This document shows positions 29,301 to 39,743 of a DNA stretch of 64,000 bases, piece by piece. The first letter of the stretch is position 1. Each line of letters opens with the position of its first letter. The DNA lies in NCBI GenBank assembly GCA_964036195.1, contig OZ038458.1, forward strand, positions 19,295,832 through 19,359,831, given 5' to 3'. The stretch comes from Sphaerolaimus hirsutus. Lineage: Eukaryota; Nematoda; Chromadorea; Monhysterida; Sphaerolaimidae. The notes beneath the pieces are model-generated. The model was not told the DNA's origin. It searched no databases and saw only the letters and a list, made by a program, of their open reading frames with translations. Made by a program: the position numbers and the translations under genes.

Positions 29301-30885
29301 GTTGCAAATGGCGAATCCAGGGTGCACTCCCAGATCCTGTAAAAAACCCTGTAAATTTTCAAATGTCATGTAATAGACCGTGTAAAGTGTAATGTGTATC
29401 CAAATCTCATTTTTATCGTATCCAAATCTTATGCTTTTGTATCCCAATCTTATGTCAAAAAGGGTCTTTTACAATGGTATATGACATTTTACATTTTAAA
29501 ATGGTATATGACATTTTACAGGATCTTTTATATGACACGTGCCATTTTACAGGGTCTTTTACACTTTAGAGGGTCTTTTACAGGGTTTGTGAGTGGCACC
29601 ATAAGCGACTCATTAATGACGGAGCACGCTTTGCGCAGAATGTAGCCACACAAGCTAGTTTTCAAGGTTCCATTTTGAAAACTCGTCCAAAAACTGAATG
29701 GCGACGCGGACGCTGATTGACGCTTCCACCATTTTGTAACTGACCGCTTAGACCCAGCACACTAGTATGCAAATTATTAGTTTACAGAAATGATCAGTCT
29801 ATGAACTAGTGTTGAAGGAGATCGACAAGATTTCGATCGAGTTTTCAAATTGAAATTGTGAAAACTAGCTTTTGTTGCGCAAATGTCACCATATTTTGAA
29901 TAAACTCATCTGAAAAATTTTATACTGTAAATGATTTATGTTCCATAAAAGCGGAAATTATTGCGAGAAGCAAATATTATTTATATTGTTTATCATTCCT
30001 ATATTGAGGGTTTAGTGATGGTATGGCGCCATTGCCCCCCCCCCCCGGTGCCTGGCGCCTTTGTTTCAAATGGCGCCATGGTGCCATGTTCACTGGCATA
30101 GTAGATTTACTTTTTACGTTTTACTTTTACAGTAGATTACAAAGCAAAATGTACAGTCGGTTGACCAAATAAGAATTCATTTCTATCAGAAACCACGAAC
30201 CTCGTAATAATAATTGGGCACATCTTTCACCGAGGCAAAACTCGTTTCAGCCGGCGTAACCAGGGACAAAATTTAATAAGCCCCACACATTAAAATGGAA
30301 GCCCGAGCCCGATTAATCCCATTTGAAATTCACATTCAAAGTGGCTCAAATTGATTATCGGAAACATGTGAATAGGTCAGAGTCAGGGTTGGTTTTAGTA
30401 AAATTCTTTTTACTAAAATTGTATTTTATTTTTATTAAAATTGTATTTTATTTTTATTTTATTCTTCAATTTTCCATTTTATTTTTATTTTATTCTTCAA
30501 TTTTTCATTTTATTTTTATTTTATTTTTATTTTTTATTTGAGTTTGTGACCAGGATTCATTTAAGTAAAATTCTTTTTACTAAAATTGTATTTTATTTTT
30601 ATTAAAATTGTATTTTATTTTAATTTTATTCTTCAATTTTACATTTTATTTTTATTTTATTCTTTAATTTTCTATTTTATTTTTATTTTATTTTTATTTT
30701 TTTCTGAGATTTTGCCAACCCTGGTCAGAGTATTTCAAATATCAGATAGAAGGAATCGGGTTTCCCGAAAAACGCGTATGACTGATTAAACTTTGCACCA
30801 GATAAAGCAAGTGTCTCAGATGCCATAGGCTAAGCTTTTTCGCAAAAGGTTCACCAAAAACTTCCGCTGAAACGTTTGAGGACAT
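23377..30885 (-). CDS. AGMO: Alkylglycerol monooxygenase, copy 1
   Basis: A spliced gene of 490 codons in eleven exon pieces: 30885-30799, 30260-30201, 29133-28985, 28464-28313, 28019-27820, 26589-26410, 26249-26199, 26051-25875, 25800-25681, 24634-24543, 23581-23377. The product is an ER multi-span membrane enzyme of the fatty-acid-hydroxylase family; AGMO cleaves the ether bond of alkylglycerols using tetrahydrobiopterin and a di-iron centre. The His boxes are HRASHE, HQMHHSS and HRVHHGRN, and NLSTALRQS is conserved. Seven introns are GT...AG. Three gaps are transposon insertions: 30798-30261 and 26198-26052 leave the frame intact only if cut as GT...TG, and 26409-26250 is shared with copy 2. 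Exon lengths match copy 2 exactly where comparable (51+177=228; 200; 180; 120). All frames are open, so it may be functional if those insertions are spliced. Confidence 0.88.
23737..23921. mobile_element. Degenerate GGCGCC-rich hAT-like MITE
   Basis: TAGTGATGG...CTCACTA ends around repeated GGCGCC/AGCGCCATGGCGCT palindromes. Flanks CCCTAGGG and CTTAAGGG are a weak 8-bp duplication. It lies in the last intron of AGMO copy 1. Confidence 0.6.
24367..24438 (+). tRNA. tRNA-Arg (TCT), predicted
   Basis: A 72-base cloverleaf. The acceptor stem is GCCTCTG with CTGAGGC (one T-T mismatch at the sixth pair). The D arm includes AGTGGTTAGG. The anticodon stem is CTCGT/ACGAG with a 7-base loop GTTCTAT, giving anticodon TCT after U33. 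The T arm is GCGGG-TTCGATT-CCCGT and the discriminator base is A. A TTTT Pol III terminator follows within a few bases. It lies in the last intron of AGMO copy 1, on the opposite strand. The acceptor mismatch leaves open a tRNA-derived copy. Confidence 0.8.
24688..25655. mobile_element. CCGTATTACC-type MITE, large copy
   Basis: Ends CCGTATTACCTCGAA... and ...TTCGAGGTAATACGG in inverted orientation, with TA on the left side and TG on the right. Subterminal poly-G/poly-C blocks (TTTATTATTTCGCCAG, TTCGAGGGGGG) repeat in inverted copies. It is inserted in the AGMO copy 1 intron, 25 bases past the exon 7 splice donor. Confidence 0.75.
26055..26198 (-). mobile_element. Introner family 1, splitting exon 6 of AGMO copy 1
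   Basis: A 144-base element with inverted ends (sense GTGCCAATCCCAGACTC... and ...GGTCTGGGACTGCCCT). It is flanked by the 3-bp duplication CAG (plus strand, 26052-26054 and 26199-26201; CTG in sense). Exon pieces on either side add up to exactly the 228 bases of the uninterrupted exon 6 of copy 2. The resulting intron would be 26198-26052, GT...TG, with no AG at the required position. Confidence 0.85.
26253..26409 (-). mobile_element. Introner family 2, AGMO copy 1 exon 5/6 junction
   Basis: Inverted ends in sense CCAGTTCCGCAAGTG and CACTTGCGGAATTGACC. The equivalent element sits at the same codon boundary in copy 2, so it predates the duplication. Removing GTGCCAG...CCCTCG restores an ungapped match to human AGMO length. 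A canonical alternative exists (CAA|GTGCAA to CCCGAG|CGG) that stays in frame and adds one net residue. Confidence 0.75.
26735..27160. repeat. Minisatellite ACTCATCTATACCC
   Basis: About 25-30 imperfect units of 14-18 bases (ACTCATCTATACCCACC and variants) in intron 4 of AGMO copy 1. An inverted, shorter array of the same motif lies at 27632-27780, so the pair may be the arms of one transposon whose centre is 27161-27631. Confidence 0.8.
27632..27780. repeat. Inverted array of the same minisatellite
   Basis: Units GTGGGTAGAAATAGAT and GGGTCTAGATGAGTAGT are reverse complements of the 26.7-27.2 kb array. They lie just before the exon 4 donor of AGMO copy 1. Confidence 0.7.
28581..28701. mobile_element. 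Introner-type element, family 2, in AGMO copy 1 intron 2
   Basis: Inverted ends GGGCCAGTCCGCAAGTGG and CCACTTGTGGAACCAGCAC, with a CAG duplication on both sides (28578-28580 and 28702-28704). The interior is GTAAAG/CTTTAC repeats. Two more palindromic elements follow at about 28705-28806 (ends GCAGTCCAAAAGTGCC, interior TGTATCCAAATCTTA) and 28810-28940 (TTCCACAAGTGG...CTTGCGGAA), so intron 2 consists mostly of such elements. Confidence 0.7.
29321..29597. mobile_element. Introner family 1 copy in AGMO copy 1 intron 1
   Basis: Ends GGTGCACTCCCAGATCCTG and CAGGGTTTGTGAGTGGCAC in inverted orientation, flanked by CAG (left) and CAT (right). It holds a TGTATCCAAATCTTA stretch seen also at 28.7 and 39.4 kb. 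It sits inside an existing intron and has no coding effect. Confidence 0.65.
30264..30798 (-). mobile_element. Introner-type element splitting exon 1 of AGMO copy 1
   Basis: Flanked by CAG duplications (30261-30263 and 30799-30801). Inverted ends are GTGCAAAGTTTAATCAG and (reverse) GGACAAAATTTAATAAG. It separates codons for LRHLLYL and VTPAETSF, which are contiguous in copy 2. Without the 340-base hAT-like element nested at 30384-30723 it would be about 187 bases, like the other introners. As an intron it would be GT...TG. Confidence 0.75.
30384..30723. mobile_element. hAT-like MITE CAGGGTTGG...CCAACCCTG
   Basis: A perfect 8-bp duplication GTCAGAGT (30376-30383 and 30724-30731) and 9-bp inverted ends. 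The interior is almost only TTTTATTTTTATT and TAAAATT runs, with an internal half-duplication near 30550. It is nested in the exon 1 introner. Confidence 0.85.
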
Positions 30886-30995
30886 TCTGATGATAGTTTT
30901 TTTACTAAAATAACATAATGATTTTAGAACTTTTCGCCACTGCAATGTTAATAGGGCACAGGTACAGGGTTACGCAGCTTTTTCGGTGTTTGCAC

Positions 30996-32233
30996 CAGAG
31001 TTGTTAAAATACCGGTATTTTTGGAAAGCGTAAGCGTAAGCGTAAATACACTTTCCAGATTTTGAGTATGGATACTAAAAGCGTAAGGTATTTTTAAAAT
31101 ACCTAGGAAAGCGTAAAAAAAAGCGTAAGCGTAAATTTTTTTTTGAAAGTGCTCTTGCTTGTTGAGCATGGGAAAAACGCGTGCTTTTACATTTACCGTA
31201 TTTCCTCGAAATACCCCCCGGGGGGTGATTGTTTCATAGTGGTCCCGAGAGGGGGGGGGGTTAAACGAGGGGGGGTATTTCGAGGGGGGGGGGGGGTTAT
31301 TATTTCACAAGAAAATTTTTCAAATCCCAGTACGAAATTGTCGTCTGAAACGTACGCAGACGTCGAAAAATACAACAAAAACCGCCATTTATTAGGTTAT
31401 GTAGACTAATATTAGTACGTATATGGTATAAACACTGTTCTAACGTGATTCCGACATTGTTTTAACGTGTGTTCTGCACTACACAGAAAACAAACTGCAG
31501 TATTTGTCATGTAGGTTCCCTTTACACTCAATCTGGGGGGGGTATTTCGAGGGGGGGTGATTGTTTCATAGTGGTCTCGAGAGGGGGGGGGGTCAAACGA
31601 GGGGGGGGGGGGTATTTCGAGGGGGGGGGGTATTTCGAGGGGGGGGGGTATTTCGAGGAAATACGGTAGATGTATTTATTTATCATATCCATTCATAATT
31701 TCAATTTTTTCTCATCAACACAAGCTTTCAGCAAGATTTTTCCGATGCCCACTTAGTAGTCTGCTCTTAGATGTCGATGGCAATTCATTGACAGTGACAC
31801 TTAATCCATCTTCTAACTCGGAGTTAGCGATGTCGACGGCGATAACATTGTCGTCAGAATCCATTGTTGGTTAAAAAAATTTTTAATCTAAACCTTTGCT
31901 AGACAACACAATTAAAGCCAGACGTTCGTATTTCGACACCTTTGTATTTACATGTGCCGCTATGTACAGTACGCTACTGCACACATGCAGTCATTTATTT
32001 TTGGTACACCTCATTCTCTTCTCGTTCACTTTTTTTGTGGTTTTACGCTTTTTCAAAAACGTACAACTGGACCGTATGAAAAGTCTTTTTACGCTTTTAG
32101 TACCCGGGTATTTCAGCCAGGAAAGCGTAATAAAGCGTACGGGTATTTTACAAAAGCGTAAGCGTAAGCGTAAATATAAATACCCATTTACCCGGGTATT
32201 TCGGGTAAGCGTAAATACGCTTTCGCAACTCTG
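30996..32233. mobile_element. hAT-like element CAGAGTTG...CAACTCTG
   Basis: A perfect 8-bp duplication GTTTGCAC (30988-30995 and 32234-32241). Subterminal GTAAGCGTAAATA repeats face each other from both ends. The middle carries a nested CCGTATTT element (31196-31666). It starts about 110 bases upstream of the AGMO copy 1 start codon, so it could carry or disrupt that promoter. No transposase frame is seen. Confidence 0.85.
31196..31666. mobile_element. CCGTATTTCC-type MITE with TA duplication
   Basis: Ends CCGTATTTCCTCGAAATACC and its inverse, with TA on both sides. Interior G-runs of 8-13 bases alternate with TATTTCGAGG. An inverted near-copy is at 36889-37350. Confidence 0.85.
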
Positions 32234-34228
32234 GTTTGCACAACAAAACATCACAATTATTATCATTAAGTAAATACAAATACTCGGCGGACGTAACTTT
32301 TCGTATGGAAACCTACCATAACCCATCTGAATAATGAAACAAAAATTATACAGGTTTTTCATCATAATATTTCTTTTTTTGCTAAGGAATAATTAATTAC
32401 TAAATTTATCCCAAGATTTTATTTATTAAATTATGGTAGGATTCTGCGCAAAGTATGCGCTCCACTCGGTATACACGTGAGCATGCTCGCTGTATTTACA
32501 CAACTAGCAGTTCACCACGTCTGTTGCTTCGGGTCGGTAACAATGTCAAATTAAAAACATGTTTTACAGTCACCCGGGTTATTATGAGCCATGCTTATCC
32601 GACATCTAAACCCATCCCACATCTAGACCCCCCATAGATGTGGGATGGGCTTAGATGTGCAATGGGTTTAGATGTCAGATGGGTTAGGTATTAGCAGCTG
32701 GGTATTATCAATGAGAAAATATTCATCTTACTGTGTATGATTACGCTAAATATTAAAAAAAATTGTTCTGATCAAAAAAGGTTGATCTAGATGTAGATGT
32801 CCGACACAACAAATATTTGATTTTCATGACATGAAAGCCAAAAAATCTGGTCGACACACGTGAGTGTGTAAACGCTGCTTTAGGTAAGTTTGTAGTAGTA
32901 AAGTTGTAGTTTAGACAACAATGGAAAAACACAGAAATTGAACACAGAAACTCATTGAGTTTCTGTGTTTTTGTTTTACACAGTAACATGGAAACTCACA
33001 AATTTTGAAACACTCAAAACTCAAATGAGTTTTTTTTGGAGAACACAGAAACACAGAAACACGGAAACACATAAAAGTTTTTTGAGTTTTTGAGTTTTTT
33101 TCAGCGAAGTGGTTGTGGTTGAACACATTTTCAGAATACACATGAATTCAGTTAAACTAAACAAGATAAGATATGCATGTAAAGCATGTAAATATGTACA
33201 TATAGTATTCATATTTTATGATGGAACAAAAAATAAATTAAAGATGGTATGCACATCTCCTGGTGGACATGTTTAAATATATTTAGTTGTAGTTCAAATC
33301 AATTCTGTAGTCTTCCATACAGTGCACATCCATTGAAGATTTTAGGAGTACTGCGTAAATTGTCCTTTGTGAGCATTTTGTTGATGCTGGTGTTGTGATG
33401 TGGGTGGATGTCCTCATTGAGGACATTTTTATGGACTTTTTCGACACTTGAATGAATACACATATGTTATGTGGGGTTAAAACATGTGCAAAACCAATAT
33501 TTTATAAGAAAACTGCTGTTTCCACATCAAAATGCTGTAAATCAGAATTTTTTTGGGGAAAACTCAAGTTTTTTTACCAAAAACTTGAGTTTTTTAGAAA
33601 GAAACTCAAAAAACTCGAGTTTTAACAAAAAAGACAGAAATAAAAACAGAGTTACTCAAGTTTTTTTTCGATAAAAAAACTCAAAACACAGGTATTCATT
33701 TTTGAAAAACTCAAAACACAGAAAGTGTTTTTTTTTGGAGAACTTACCCATCGTTGAGTTTAGATGGCAATGTGAATTGAAACCAAAATGTATAGTCGAT
33801 ACCAGTTTGCGGGAAAAAATTTAACAAAGAGTTTCTGTTGGAAATCATTAGTTCTTTAAAAAAAAGTGTCAGCAGTGACTGCTTTAGAGTATATTATCCG
33901 TGATCACCGTTGAAGACTTTTTGGTTGATCTGATTTGAAAGTTTGTACATTATTTGCCGTGAATAGGCCCGAATAGTTGAACATTCCAGAGCATCTAAAG
34001 AGTTAATAAATACATTTCGGTGTGTTTGCTGACACGCGCCCACCCATCCGATATCTAAACCCATCGCACATCCAAGCCCATCCCACATCTATGGGGGGTT
34101 TAGATGTGGGATGGGTTTAGATGTGGGATGGGTAGAATTAGAATGTGCGTTCGGGTTAGATGTGGGATGGGTTTAGATGTCGGATGGGTTTAGATGTCGG
34201 ATGGCACGGGCTGTTATTATGTTTAGTA
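32234..34228. other. Gene-free interval with assorted repeats
   Basis: 32279-32485 is an interspersed repeat copied at 63771-63975. 32590-32690 and 34040-34205 are palindromic runs of CCCATCCCACATCTA and its complement. 32735-32885 is a repeat also at 41785-41895 (inverted) and 45567-45726. 32900-33090 and 33540-33760 are rich in AACACAGAAACTC and ACTCAAGTTTTTT hairpins. No coding frame is supported. Confidence 0.55.
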
Positions 34229-34667
34229 CCGTATTACCCCTAATATAAGGTATACCTCATATTAATTTCGTCAGTTTTTTTCCGGCGTTTTGGTATACCT
34301 TATATTAGAGGGTACCTTATATTAGAGGTATACCTTATATTTATTTTGTCATGTTCAAAAAGGCAAAAAGGTATACCAAAAGGTATCAGCAATTCGAATT
34401 TTCTCTTCGAGTGAATAGTGCCGCGGTAGCTTGACGCATTCGGAGTCAGTTGTCTGAGTGCCCTTCGGCACCATTTTCCTCATTTCCCGCCATGTTTGAC
34501 AATGGTTTTACGATTTTACGCGTTTTGGCATACAGCCAGCTGTGCCTTATATAAGTGGTATACCTTATATTAGAGGTATGCCTTAGGTATTTTTTTTTTC
34601 GTCATGTTCAAAAAGGCCAAAAGGAATACCTTATATTAGAGGGTACCTTATATTGGAGGTAATACGG
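34229..34667. mobile_element. CCGTATTACC-type MITE with AATATAAGGTATACC repeats
   Basis: TA duplications (34227-34228 and 34668-34669) and inverted ends CCGTATTACC. The interior is repeated TATACCTTATATTAGAGG units rather than G-runs, so it is a separate subfamily with the same ends. Confidence 0.85.
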
Positions 34668-35032
34668 TAATTCACGCGTATTCGGCCACACACATCCCTG
34701 AAATGCTGATGCAGACATGTCATACAAAAGGGCATTCTGTGCACACAAATCAAGTGTACAAAAGCCATTCTGCAGGAAGGTGCATTATGTAATCTGTCAG
34801 TGGTGTGCGCCAAGCAAACAACCATACCGATATACCTGAAACCATTGTACAAAATAAAAATTCTGTTTGTTAGAAAAATTACACCGGATAAAACCAAATA
34901 AATTCCACCATTTCGGAATCATGCGTGCTATGCTAAATAACATTTCGTTAATCGACCATTTCCACCGTGTTTTTTTATGTTTTATTTTAAGTTGAAGATT
35001 TGGATTTTTTCCATTTTGAGTTAGCGGCCGTA

Positions 35033-35235
35033 TTGCGCGTGCACACGCTAGTTTACCGTCAGATTTTGGTAAACTCATAAATCGGCTTTGCATGCTTTTG
35101 AGTTTACTGGAATGAGTTATTCAGGATCCCCAGCGACTGCAGTTGACAGATACGTCATTCTGGTAAACTCAAATGCGTTCACAGCCGATTTATGAGTTTA
35201 CCAAAATCTGACGGTAAACTAGCGTGCGCAGCGCC
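35033..35235. repeat. Inverted-repeat element TAGTTTACCGTCAG
   Basis: About 65-base inverted arms (CTAGTTTACCGTCAGATTTT and complement) around a short loop. Related, decayed copies begin or end with AGTTTACCA near 41940, 55389-55552 and 60260-60440. Confidence 0.7.
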
Positions 35236-35359
35236 ATTTGGTGGCTTTCTACTTTTTTGCATAATATAAAAAGTTGGTGCTGTGTTAAGTGCTAGTCAGT
35301 CGTTACTATGAGTGGCGACAATTGTTGTTAAGTGATGTGCACTTGGCAACACTTGACAC

Positions 35360-36151
35360 TAGTGATGGAATGGCGCCATGGCGCTGGCGCCATTTTATGG
35401 CGCCAAAGGGCGCCAGCGCCATGGCGCCATTGGCGCTTGGTGCCCTTTTCTGTGGCGCCATCTGGCGCCTGGCGCCATTATTTCGAATGGCGCCATGGCG
35501 CCCTTGGCGCTTGGCGCCATTTTCGCTGGCGCCAATTTGGCGCCCGGCGCCATTGTTTTGGATGGCGCCGGAAATGGCGCCAAGATACTGGGATGAATGG
35601 TCACATTTGGTCGTATTTAACTGTCTTTCCTGCTGAATACCTTTGTAATTTTTTGCTAGCGTTCAAGTTTGGGTTCATGTTGATTGTTTTTGACCATATA
35701 AACGGCAAATCTTCAAATATGAGAATTGGAAATTTTTTTACCTATTTACAATGGACTGTATGTCCATGAAATACATACCCTCCGGGGGGGGGATTCATTA
35801 TTTCCTCAGCTTGCTCAGATCTGGGGGTATTTCGAGGGCGGTTTATCCGAGGAAACACAGTAGTTAACATTAGGATAGGTGAGTTTTATGGCTTGAGTCA
35901 TCATCACAAAAATGGTACAGCACGTCCCTCTCCTATAAATGCTTTCGTGATGATATATAGGCTGAAATATTGAATTTTGTTGTTGGCGCCATTTTAGCGC
36001 CTGGTGACATTGTTTCTGGCGCCCTTTGGCGCCCGGCGCCATCTTTTCAGATGGCGCCATGGCGCCATTTTCTCTGGCGCCCTTTGGCGCCCGGCGCCAA
36101 TTTTTTGAATGGCGCCATGGCGCCATTTTTCCTGACGCTTTTCCATCACTA
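35360..36151. mobile_element. GGCGCC-rich hAT-like MITE
   Basis: Ends TAGTGATGGAATGGCGCC and GACGCTTTTCCATCACTA. The 8-bp flanks CTTGACAC/CTTGACAT match at 7 of 8 positions. Both arms are built from GGCGCCATGGCGCC palindromes. A decayed CCGTATT-type piece lies inside (about 35775-35863). Confidence 0.8.
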
Positions 36152-36888
36152 CTTGACATGCGTTTGCAGATGGCCCAACAGTAAGACCATGCCACTCCTA
36201 CACCATTCACGAAAAGATAAAATGATTACAATTAGTGCATTTTTGCAAAAGAAACATTTTAAGTTAATTCTTTGTCGATGAAAGGGCTGTATAAACGGCA
36301 TGGTGCTCGCAAGGAAACCTTTCAAAAAAAAATTCTTTCCCACCACTAATTGCACTCAAAATTAAAAGCATTTATCGGGTAGATTCTGTAAGCGGGAAAA
36401 AATAACTCACCCTCGAAAAACTCCCCCTCTTTTATCGATGACAAAGACATTCATGTATGAAAGACGTTTTTATTTATGTTTTCTTCAAAAGCCATGTATT
36501 TTTTGCAGCTAATGTTCACTAGCATTGATTTCATTGCTTGAATTATGGAATTTTAACCCTTTTCATAGAATATATTGATCATGCATGTTACTTAATATTC
36601 TGACGAAAAAATAACTCACCCTCGAAAAACTCCCCCACCTCGAATAAGTATCCCCTCAAAAAGTTCTGACGAAAAAATAACTCCCCGGGGGACTTATTCG
36701 AGGATATACGGTATTTCGGTATACCGTATTTCCTCCAAATACCCCCGGGGGTGATTGTTGCAGAGTGAGAATTTTGAGGGGGGGGGGGGTTAAACGAGGG
36801 GGGGTATTTAGAGGGGGGCTAATTATTTCGCCAGATTTTTTTTTAACTCCCGCTACTAATTTGTTAAGCTAATTTGTATAAGAGTCTA
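36152..36888. other. Gene-free interval with decayed CCGTATT-type pieces
   Basis: 36400-36720 holds AAAAAATAACTCACCCTCGAA and related stretches, ending in a TTCGAGGATATACGG terminus. A second CCGTATTTCC end starts at 36724. No gene seen. Confidence 0.5.
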
Positions 36889-37350
36889 CCGTATTTCCTC
36901 GAAATACCCCCCCCTTGAAATACCCCCCCCCCTCGTTTGACCCCCCCCCCCCTCTCGAGACCACTATGAAACAATCACCCCCCCCCCCCCTCGAAATACC
37001 CCCCCCCCCCAAATTGAGTGTAAAGAGAACGTACATGACAAATACGGCAGTTTATGTTCTGCGTAGTGCAGAACACACGTTAAAACAATGTCGGAATCAC
37101 GTTAGAACAGTGTTTATACCATCTACGTACTAATATTAGTCTACAGAACCTTCTAAATGGCAGTTTTTGTTGCATTTTTCGACGTATGCGTACGTTTCAG
37201 ACGACAATTTCGTACTTGGTTTTCAAAAATTTTCTTGTGAAATAATAACCCCCCCCCCCTCGAAATACCCCCCCCTCGTTTAACCCCCCCCCCCCTCTCG
37301 GGACCACTATGAAACAATCACCCCCCGGGGGGTATTTCGAGGAAATACGG
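36889..37350. mobile_element. CCGTATTTCC-type MITE, inverted relative of 31196-31666
   Basis: TA on both sides (36887-36888, 37351-37352), complete inverted ends and C-runs of 8-13 bases. The internal stretch including AGTACGAAATTGTCGTCTG on one strand matches the 31.3 kb copy. Confidence 0.85.
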
Positions 37351-37422
37351 TATACACTTATTTAACTACCGTATATACTCGAAACCGTGTTCTATCGTAA
37401 CACGGGCATTGTTTTTAACGTA

Positions 37423-37870
37423 CCGTATTTCCTCGAAATACCCCCGGGGGGTTTATTGTTTCAGAGTGAGAATTTTGAGGGGGGGTTAAACGAGGGGGGG
37501 GGGTATTTCGAGGGGGGGGTTAATTATTTCGCCAGAAATTTTTTGAAAACCAAGTACTAAATTGTCGGCTGAAACGTACGCAGACGTCGAAAATGCAACA
37601 AAAATCGCCATTTATAAGACTCTAAAGACTTGTATAAGTGTGTAGACGTATAATCACTGTTCTCACATAATAGAGTCATCGTTTTTAACGTGTGTATTGC
37701 ATTACCCAGATGACAAACCGCAGCCTTTGTCATTTACGTTCTCTATACACTAAATTTGGGGGGGGGGGTATTTCGAGGGGGGGGTTTATAAGTTCATAGT
37801 GTCCATTTTGAGGGGGGGTATTTCGAGGGGGGGGGGTATTTCGAGGGGGGGGTATTTCGAGGAAATACGG
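37423..37870. mobile_element. CCGTATTTCC-type MITE
   Basis: TA on both sides (37421-37422, 37871-37872). It is followed directly by a partial copy to 38046. The interior resembles the 31 and 37 kb copies. Confidence 0.85.
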
Positions 37871-38078
37871 TATGTTTTGTATTGCCCGGATCAGAAACCG
37901 CAGCTTTTGTTATTTATGTTCCCTTTACATCCAATTTGGACGGGGGGTATTTCGAGGGGTGGGTGATTATTTCATAGTGGCCATTTTGAGGGGGTATTTC
38001 GAGAGGGGGAGTATTTCAAGGGGGGGGGTATTTCGAGGAAATATGGTAGATGTACATCTGTACACAAATTAGCGTGTA

Positions 38079-38299
38079 CCGTATTTCTTCTAATAGAATG
38101 GAATACCTCCAATAGAACGGCACCTCCAATAGAACAGCAGGTTTTGGCACGTTTTTGCAGTCATGAAAACAATAGAACGGCACCCTCCAATAGAACGGCA
38201 CCTCCAGTAGAACGGCACCTCCAATATAACGGCAGGTAAAAAAGTTGACGAAAAAATATAACGGCGCTCTTCTATTAGAATAAATACGAAGAAATACGG
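38079..38299. mobile_element. CCGTATTTCTTC-type MITE with AATAGAACGGCACC repeats
   Basis: TA duplications on both sides and inverted ends CCGTATTTCTTC. The interior consists of CCAATAGAACGGCACCT units. It is a third subfamily sharing the CCGTATT terminus. Confidence 0.85.
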
Positions 38300-39130
38300 T
38301 AATACGTGTATCTGCGATGGAAACTAGCATCATGTACATTGCATAAATACATGATGTAAAAAAATTACATCATTAGAGACGGAGGGGGGTTTATTCTTTG
38401 CTCAGCTCGAAAACACCTGGAGGTATTTCGTGGGAGGTTAATTCAAGGGGGGTATTTCGAGGAAATACGGTATCGGTATGAGAAATCTTCACTGTTGCCC
38501 AATCAAACAACTCCAGTAATCTCCTCAAACATTTCAAGCATTGTGCCCGCTAACAGCACTGCTACATTCAAGATTTCAAAATATACCACACTTGCTTGAA
38601 TAACCCCCTTGAACAATTTACCCCTGTGAGACGAGTGGAGAAAAATAATTCCCCCTTGAATAAATAATTCTGCCCCCCGCTCTTTAAGGCAAATGACCAA
38701 CTTGTGATGTCTAATTTTCACAAAAATGGCATGTTTTTGTGTTAATAAAGGATATTTTTTTGAATGGCTTGATAGAAACATGCTTGAAAATTTTAACGAA
38801 ATAATAACCTCTCCCTTTGGATAATCCCCCCTTTGAATAATTCCCCTCCTCGAATAGTTCCACCCTCATAAAAGTCCGACGAAAAAATAATTCCAGGGGG
38901 AATTTTTCTAGCAAATACGGTTCATCTGCACACATTCTTGTGGGAATATAAGTTTGGCTTATTCATGCTTGTGCATTGGAAAATAGACTCTTTTTGGCAC
39001 GATGCCAATGCGTGCTTAAGGTGGCACGATGCCAACACACTGTAACGTTGTATATTGAAATGGTAAAAAGCTTAAAAGAATTCTACCAACTATTTTCTAG
39101 GAAAATTCACTATTTTGGGCTTAAGCTTAG
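38300..39130. other. Gene-free interval, decayed CCGTATT-type sequence
   Basis: Pieces with GGTATTTCGAGGAAATACGG (ending near 38471) and a longer decayed copy about 38600-38920 ending AGCAAATACGG. Nothing coding. Confidence 0.5.
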
Positions 39131-39139
39131 GCTTGGGCT

Positions 39140-39310
39140 TAGGTAAAAAATTGACCCTACTAACCATTTTAAGCTTAGCCCTACTAACCATTTTAAGCTT
39201 AGCCCTACTAACCATTTTAAGCTTAGCCCTACTAACCATTTTAAGCTTAGCCTACTAACCATTTTAAGCTTAGCCCTACTAACCATTTTAAGCTTAGGGC
39301 AATGAACCAT
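39140..39310. repeat. Tandem repeat CCTACTAACCATTTTAAGCTTAG
   Basis: Six to seven head-to-tail units of about 24-25 bases containing AACCATTTTAAGCTTAGCCC. Confidence 0.9.
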
Positions 39311-39335
39311 TTTAAAAATGGCTTAAATAGGTAGT

Positions 39336-39735
39336 GGTAAAGTCAAATGTCAAATGTCAAATGTAAAGTGAAGTGTCAAATGTAAAGTGAAGTGTCAAAT
39401 GTAAAGTAAAGTGTCAATTGTGTATCCAAATCTTTTTTTTTGTATCCAAATCTTATGTTTTTGTATCCAAATCTTACTTTTCAAATAAGATTTGGACACA
39501 AAAACATAAGATTTCGATACAAAAAATAAGATTTGGATACACAATTGACACTTTACATTTGACTTTACATTTAACACGCTACTTTACATTTGACTTTGCA
39601 TTTGACTTTACATTTGACACTTTTCTTTACATTTCATGTTTGACTTTACATTTGACACTTACCTCTTTACTTTACATTTCACATTTGACTTTGCATTTGA
39701 CCTTCCATTTGACACTTTACTTTCACTTTAATGGG
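39336..39735. mobile_element. Palindromic MITE GTAAAGTCAAATG...
   Basis: Left arm AAATGTAAAGTGAAGTGTC repeats face right-arm complements. The centre (39418-39550) is an inverted repeat of TGTATCCAAATCTTA, the same core as in introner-type elements at 28.7 and 29.4 kb. Confidence 0.65.
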
Positions 39736-39743
39736 CTTGGGAT

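Noticed and set aside
35332-35769. Open frames rich in MALAPFYGAK/WRRHGA-type residues across GGCGCC arms (also at 46, 47, 49.7, 57.6, 59 and 62 kb)
   Set aside because: They arise from GC-rich palindromic repeats that lack stops on either strand and occur in every MITE copy on both strands.
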